Shown piece after piece: positions 58,013-64,000 of a stretch of DNA of 64,000 bases. The notes below the pieces were generated by a model. The model was not told the origin of the DNA. It made no database searches and was given only the letters and a program-made list of their open reading frames with translations. The first letter of the stretch is position 1, and every line of letters starts with the position of its first letter. The stretch is taken from positions 12,340,501-12,404,500 of the forward strand of contig OZ018417.1 of assembly GCA_963969595.1 (NCBI GenBank), in the 5' to 3' direction. This DNA comes from Neckera pumila (taxonomy: Eukaryota > Streptophyta > Bryopsida > Hypnales > Neckeraceae). The translations under genes and the position numbers were made by a program.

Positions 58013-61000
58013 ATGCACGTATTTTTTACCAAGCTTAGAATGTTTTCTTTTCCTTTTCAAGGTTGGAACTAATAAATACATGACACATGTCCCAAGTTGT
58101 GAGAAAGAAAGTAGAAAATAATGATTATGAAAAAAGTTATTGAATGATCAGAAGTGGAAGAGTCTAGAGGTTGGCCATGGATCTAGAGTACTTTTTGCCT
58201 TCCAAAATTCATAGTAATTTTAATTTAAGCGATAAAATTACCAATTTTTTTTGCAATCCTTGTTGTTTCTATTGGTGTACCTCTAGAAAATATCTGTTTT
58301 ACCTTCATTACTCCAAATCATGTTGAAATTCCTTATTTGGTCGATTATGGGTGGCTCTACCTTAACTCTTCATCAATTGTGTGGGGGTGAAGTTGGAAAA
58401 TTAGTACCTTCATTTGCTAATTTGTCAATGTGATTGTCTTTGATGTTGTCATGGAATTTGACTTTTGAAAGTATGCTTGTGGTTGTTCATTATTTGTGTA
58501 GAGTGGTAATGGAGGCAATTAGGATTTTGTCTAGATGCATATAGTTGTGTAGAGACATGGGATGTTTAAGGTGGTTGATGATGAAGTAGAATGAATTAAA
58601 ATTGTTGGTGAAAATGAAGGTTGTTTGTGCCGGATAATACGTTGTAAAGATTTGTAAGAGATGTTGATAACCATTGATTCTACTTGTAGTATATTTTTTT
58701 GTCCCATCAATCTAGCAAATATATGACTATAGTGAATATAGTTGTATATTCCGTAGATTTCTTTTTCTTGTGTCCAAATACTTGAATTGAGAGGATTTTG
58801 TATTGGAGGTTTATAAAAGCTATCAATGAAGTAGAAGTGTAGTGAGTTGTATTTGGGTGATTGTAAGAAATACATGTTGATTTTGTTGTGATTTTTCAGT
58901 TTTCATACTTTTTTTTAGTACTATAAAATAACAAGAATAATTTTAAATTTAAAAAAAAAAATGAAAAATGTATACACCTTTAAGGTAAAGGTTATTAAAG
59001 GAAAATCATAGGGAAATTCTCTAAGTAGGAGAACTAGAAAGTGCCGAATCTCAAGAAAATAGATATTTTGATGGTTTAATTAAGAAAAAAAAGAAAAAAA
59101 AACTAAATAAAAGTTGGACATTTGTAGCAATTCTATGGAGATGTTCATTGTCCAAAAGAACCACCAAAATAATATTTCATATCTTCCAAAATGCAAGCAA
59201 AAAAGAAGCTTTGTAGACTTTTATACAACATATAATTAACTATTTTTAGAATTCCTTTGAACAGTAGTTACAAGTCTACCAAAACACCATTGCTTTAAAT
59301 TTGAGCTTCAAACTTGTTTTTTTGGGTACTAAATAGTACTAAAATCCCCCAAATTGACAAGTAGGACATTAAATTGGAATCTATTTTGCGATAGTAAAAT
59401 ATTTTTGAAAATTACAGTAAAATTATTCAAGGTGTGCTTATAGTCATGCGTACCTTGCCTATAAATTTTGAGTCATTTGGAATGAAAATGCAAAAATTGT
59501 GGCCAAAAAAGAAATCAGTATGCTACATGTGGCACACAATAGTGCTACTGTTTCTTGCAATCACCGGTTTAAGTTGCAATGGATTGTTGTATGTTGGCAT
59601 GGGTGAGGTAAGCCGGGGGTAGGATGTAAATGTATGGGTCATGCTCAAGGTCATATAGGTATTGTATTCCATTTGTAAATTTTATTAACCATAATGGTTT
59701 GTGTAGTAAGAAGAATTTGTTGAAGAAGAAATGGTTTTATATTTAGTTATGTTAGCATTTGTTATATGTAAAATAGTGAAATTAGGTTTCTGCTCACTAA
59801 TTTCTTGACATTCTACACTATATAAATATGAACAGTTACTGTAGAAGGATGCAGTAATGTAGGAACCATGGGTATTGCATGGGTTGGTGCATTGGTTCAT
59901 GGTTTGAGTTTAGAGAATTGCATGTGCCTCCATGTAGACAAGCAATGAGTCATGAAGTAACTTCTCCCTTGAAGGCAACCTAATTGTTAAAGCAACTTAA
60001 TTTCACTATTTTGTGTAGAAGTTGTATAGGTGAGTTTGTTGTGAACTCTATAGTTGAGTGTTGGACATGGAGTATTTACAATGTAAAGGTTTCTGTTAGG
60101 CGTTTCTTATAGATATAGTTACTGAGGTATAGTTATTGGTATATGAATGAGCAAGGTTGTAGGTATGCAAGGGTATGGCCGGATTTTGTTGAATTCATGA
60201 GTGTTGTAATTTTATTTGTTGTATCATTTATCATCTGAAAGTATGAAAAGTGTTCTATTGGTAGTGTTGGATTGTATTGCTAATCGAGCCCAATGTATAA
60301 TTTATTTAGTATTTGAAGTTGGAGGTTAGTGTAATTTAAGTGGACATATTAGGAAAAAGGTGAAATATGAGTGTGTGATATTGAAGGTGGTTAGTGAAAA
60401 GAAATGGTTTGGAAGTGTGAATTGTTGATTATTTGTATTGGTTGTTTTGTTTGTTTTAGTTAGATATCTTTCACATAATCATTACATTTTCATTTCAAAT
60501 GATTGTATTGGTGTCTAGATCTAAGGAATATTGTAAGATTTGGTTGTGTAATATTATTTCTAAAGCCAACAAAGTCTTGTTTTAGGGAGGGTAGCTAAGA
60601 ATTGCCAATGTTATCATAAAGATGGGCTTGTTGATTTTGTATGTGTATAATCAGAGAATGAATGATAATATTCTTATATAGATTGGTGTGAATTATTTTT
60701 ATTTGTAAAAGGGATAGTCTTGATGGAGGGAATGTGATGTGTATCTTTTTGTTATAGTAGTTTGAAGTATTTATGTATAGGATAGATTTGGTATTGGATT
60801 TGGTTGGTTTTGTATTATAGGTGTAGTAAGTTTTTATCACTAACTTGTTGTTTTGCTATTTTCTAGAGTGGGGGAATTATGCATGGGGAAGGTGAAATGG
60901 ATGGGCATCTTTAGTTAATAGTTTAGCAAAGTATTAGTTTGCTTTAATTTATTTAAAACAACCTTTCCTAACTAAGTACTTGACTCAAGATAAGATACCA

Positions 61001-62544
61001 AATCATTGTCTTATAATTTCTATACAAGGGCAATTTATACAATATGTCCTAAGAGACTCCTTTCGTCCGAATTCAAGGAGATGTTCAAATATTATTGATC
61101 CGACATATGCTATTGGATTGAGTAAAGTTTGACACTGCAGATCTCACCGGTTGATTTTGGAGGACCAAAACTTGGTCCTTAGTCTAGGATAAAAGTGTAA
61201 TTAGTAATTTCAATTGGATGTTCTTCAAGTCCTCCAACACCTGCTTAAATCTCCAACTTGTGTCTTCCTCTAATTTAATCCAAAATTCTTTGCAATTTCA
61301 CCTCAGCTGAGATTGTTGGGATGTTTTTCTTCCCCAAACAACACATCTTTACTCCAAATTGGTAGCTCCAGCACCTTCTTCAATCACTAGCATTAGAGAA
61401 AATTTCAGGCCTCCGGAGGTCTATTCCATAGCCCTCTGGAGTACCCTAAAATTTGTTTTTTTTGGGTTGAAAAAATCATTTTCCCCTTATTCTTGCCCAG
61501 CTGAAATTGTAGTGGTAGTGGCGTAGGAACTGAGTTTTAAGAGTTTAAAATTTTAAAAAAAAATCGTGAAATCTGACTGTTTCGGTGAGCACATTGCTCA
61601 CTGCGGCACTATTCCAGAGTGACAGATCAAGCTTCGAAATAACTTGGTTTGTCACTCTGGATCAGCCCTCTAGAGGACTAAAATTTTCTGTAATGTTGTG
61701 TTTGCAAATTGTAAGGCCTGTAATGACTGGAATTTGAGAGCTTACACCTTCACTATCTTAGAAACTCATGGGTTTCTTTCCAAGCTAAGCTTCCATACTT
61801 TAAAAAAAATTAGAAATGAAACATTGTTGCTGTGCGCATCCTTCCATTATATAAAAATTCTTTGTCGGGTATTTTGAATGGTTTTAATTAGCTTCACTCA
61901 AAGAAAAAGAAGAAGAAGAGAGATCTTGTGATGAAAACCAAGATTTTGTTTGTTACGTAATCTTGGATGTCTTACATCTTGTTACAACTCAGGGGGCAAT
62001 GGCCACTTTTATTATAAATTTTCTATGTGCAATCTATATTTTTTTAAAATGGAAATGTAGAAGTCTCGTTTTCTTGTGTAAATCGCAACCTTTGGTAAAT
62101 ATAATATTTCAAGGTATACCAAAGGACTCTATAGTACTAGTGGAGGGCCACAGCAAGTCCAATTTGGCAATATGGATTGCTTTTAAGACGGCTTTATTAT
62201 TGCCATCCATCCTTGTCATCCAATGATGAATGTCTACATCCTTAGAGTAGTAGATCTAAAATCCAATCAATGGTCTAGATTTCATGTTCCATACCCTTGA
62301 AAGTACACATAGTACTTGTTGAGATTTAAAAAATGTCCACATTTTGCTTTCCACAAAAAATATAGAAATGAAGAATGGATCATGCAAAACCATTAAAATA
62401 AAATGAAAAAATTCATCAAAGATGGAATTGTGCTTTTTTGAGACTTAACCTTTAGATACGCTACGGCTTTTTTTCAGTTGATGAATGACAAAGAATCTCT
62501 CCAAGTAGGATAGAAAGGCAATTCTCCAACCTCAAAATGTTGTA
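58013..62544. other. AT-rich region, no gene
   Basis: Stops are frequent in all frames. The one structured spot is an imperfect hairpin at about 61612-61660 (CCAGAGTGACAGATCAAG with CTTGGTTTGTCACTCTGG, 16 of 18 paired). No gene, RNA gene or element end is recognised otherwise. Confidence 0.45.
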
Positions 62545-63119
62545 TTAACCTCTAAAGCCTGGAAGCATATTTCGGGCAAAAATTGTGAAAAAACGCCATT
62601 TTTTAGGGTTGTGAGAAATAAATGATTTATTTTTTTTTCTTTTCAAAATTCAATCGTAAAATTTGTAAGAGACTACTATGGAAGGATGTGGAAAATTTTC
62701 AGAAAATTTGATTGCACAGATTGAAAGATTTAACGTTTGAAAATAGAAGAAAAAGTTTTTTTTTCAACCTTGCCCAATAGGGCTAACAGACTTTAACTCC
62801 TCCTAGAGTGAGATTTTATTACTATACATGGTCATGTTTTTTGACATTTGCATCTTGTTTCATCTAAATTTCATACATGCCAAATTTCAAAAATAAAGGA
62901 GGAGTTTTGCAAAAGCTGCTCAATTAGAAAAAAATGTTCAGGGCAACATAATTTCTGATCTGGGTACCCAATCAAAAAACAAATTATATTTCTACAAAGG
63001 GGGGACATGCTCATACTTTACGTCAAAATTTCATAAACATCTGACTAAAAGTGACTTTCTAGAAACCTACCCAGATTTTCAATTGTCCATTCAATGGACA
63101 ATTGTCCTTTAGGGAGTAA
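62545..63119 (+). mobile_element. TTAA element, subgroup C
   Basis: TTAA at 62545-62548, then CCTCTAAAGCCTGG. The right end is TTGTCCTTTAGGGAGTAA, with the final TTAA decayed to GTAA. Length is about 575 bp. A subterminal palindrome TTGTCCATTCAATGGACAA at 63083-63101 sits where subgroup A carries its CCCC/GGGG palindrome. Confidence 0.75.
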
Positions 63120-63681
63120 AGGGGAGCTCTTCTACAGTAGTTTGACTTCCAATTAGTGCTTCTAGATTTCTTTAAACCAATCATTCACACGACATCAAAA
63201 TGGATGATTTTCATGGTCACCTATCCATCCTTTAAAGGTTAAATCTCATGTGCTTCATTAGGATTGCATAAAGAATCAGGGCTTTTTTGGGGGGGCAAAA
63301 TTTTGCCAAATCTGTCAGATCTATGACCTTTGCGGTTTTGTCCCTACAAAATCTGACCTTTGCTATGAGGGCAACAGGGGGGACACTAGTCCCCAAAAAA
63401 GCCCTGATAAGAATCCATACTTTAACCCCTAAAGGACCAACATGTATTTTTCGGCAACATAGAAATTTTAGGCAGGTACGTGTGACTAGAGATTTCCATC
63501 TTTTGGGCTTTAATTTTAATAGAAGGTAGGGACAAGGAATATCTTTCATATGCACTAAATTTCTTGACATTTGGAAATATGAATCAAAAGTTATTGCATG
63601 ATATGTAGTTTGCTTCTCAACTCGGGTAGTCCGGGTAGAAAAAAAATCACTTTTTTCAAAAATAAAAATTTGAAATTGGTT

Positions 63682-63683
<2 letters not shown>

Positions 63684-63744
<61 letters not shown>
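63684..63744. repeat. (TA)n microsatellite
   Basis: About 30 TA dinucleotides inside a TTAA element; the sister copy at 56361-57274 lacks it. Confidence 0.95.
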
Positions 63745-63747
<3 letters not shown>

Positions 63748-63769
63748 CTCTCTCAATCTATATATATAA

Positions 63770-63770
<1 letters not shown>

Positions 63771-63813
<43 letters not shown>
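63771..63813. repeat. (TG)n microsatellite
   Basis: About 21 TG dinucleotides, 27 bp after the TA run, in the same transposon copy. Confidence 0.95.
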
Positions 63814-63816
<3 letters not shown>

Positions 63817-64000
63817 GCCTTAAACCATTCCATTTTGATCAATGAGTCAAAAGTTATAAGGAGTTTTAGTTTGTGGGCAGTTATGGATTCTTTATTCTAA
63901 AATAAACTTTGAAGTTGTCTATTTTTCTTCAATTTTCAACATTTTAAAAATAAAATAAAATCATAGGATGTAAATTGTTTATGACTACATTACAACCATT

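Larger units (their letters stand above)
63422..64000 (+). mobile_element. TTAA element, subgroup B, cut by window end
   Basis: TTAA at 63422-63425, then CCCCTAAAGGACCAACATG. It matches 56361-57274 to the end of the window. Two microsatellites have grown inside it. The right terminus lies beyond the window. Confidence 0.8.

Noticed and set aside
63232..63756. Open frame of 174 codons on the minus strand near the window end
   Set aside because: It translates the (TA)n microsatellite and a non-coding TTAA element.
1..64000. tRNA, rRNA or CRISPR arrays
   Set aside because: None were recognised by eye. The tandem repeats here have diverged units and no unique spacers, and this is plant nuclear DNA.

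Overview
This window is nuclear DNA of a land plant. Six multi-exon genes are recognisable, four of them plastid- or membrane-related in ways typical of plants (CRL, PPR4, MsrB, plant-type DHHC S-acyltransferase). They are separated by AT-rich DNA packed with small non-autonomous DNA transposons, one truncated LINE and many diverged tandem duplications. The PPR gene has 11 introns, whereas flowering-plant PPR genes are usually intron-poor. Together with the unusual transposon set this suggests a non-flowering lineage such as a moss, liverwort or fern, but I cannot name the species.

Layout. 1-1.66 kb: no gene, one small MITE. 1.66-12.6 kb: a divergent pair sharing a 555-bp intergenic region, CRL (CRUMPLED LEAF-type CpcT-like plastid protein, minus strand, 9 coding exons) and PPR4 (RRM plus PPR protein for plastid rps12 trans-splicing, plus strand, 12 exons). 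12.6-18 kb: transposon-rich. 18.1-25.5 kb: MsrB methionine sulfoxide reductase (plus, 3 exons) converging on a DHHC protein S-acyltransferase (minus, 9 exons). 25.5-32.6 kb: promoter-side tandem duplications, then AT-rich transposon territory. 32.6-34.3 kb: a short RBR-type E3 ligase gene (minus, 2 exons) whose RING2 stops after the catalytic cysteine. 34.3-43.3 kb: repeats, including a ~2-kb segment duplicated in tandem with a piece of the RBR gene at the junction, and a 5'-truncated LINE with a clear target-site duplication. 43.3-47.7 kb: lipid phosphate phosphatase (minus, 8 coding exons) with a duplicated 5' leader. 47.9-64 kb: a GC-rich patch, a Harbinger-like element, several MITE families, a double hairpin and microsatellites, with no gene recognised.

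For CRL, PPR4, MsrB, the S-acyltransferase and the phosphatase I placed every coding exon by hand. In each case donor, acceptor and reading phase agree from start to stop codon. The genes do not form a pathway: CRL and PPR4 both serve plastids, MsrB is probably plastid-targeted, and the other three are expected at membranes or in the cytosol.

The best candidate for something undescribed is a family of about ten 0.6-0.95-kb elements. They are bounded by TTAA and share ends of the form CCCCTAAAGG, fitting a TTAA-targeting superfamily (piggyBac-like or Sola3-like). One subgroup carries a subterminal hairpin whose two arms have changed together. A second strong story is the 38.1-42.8 kb locus, where LINE insertion, segment duplication and a gene-fragment filler can be ordered in time.
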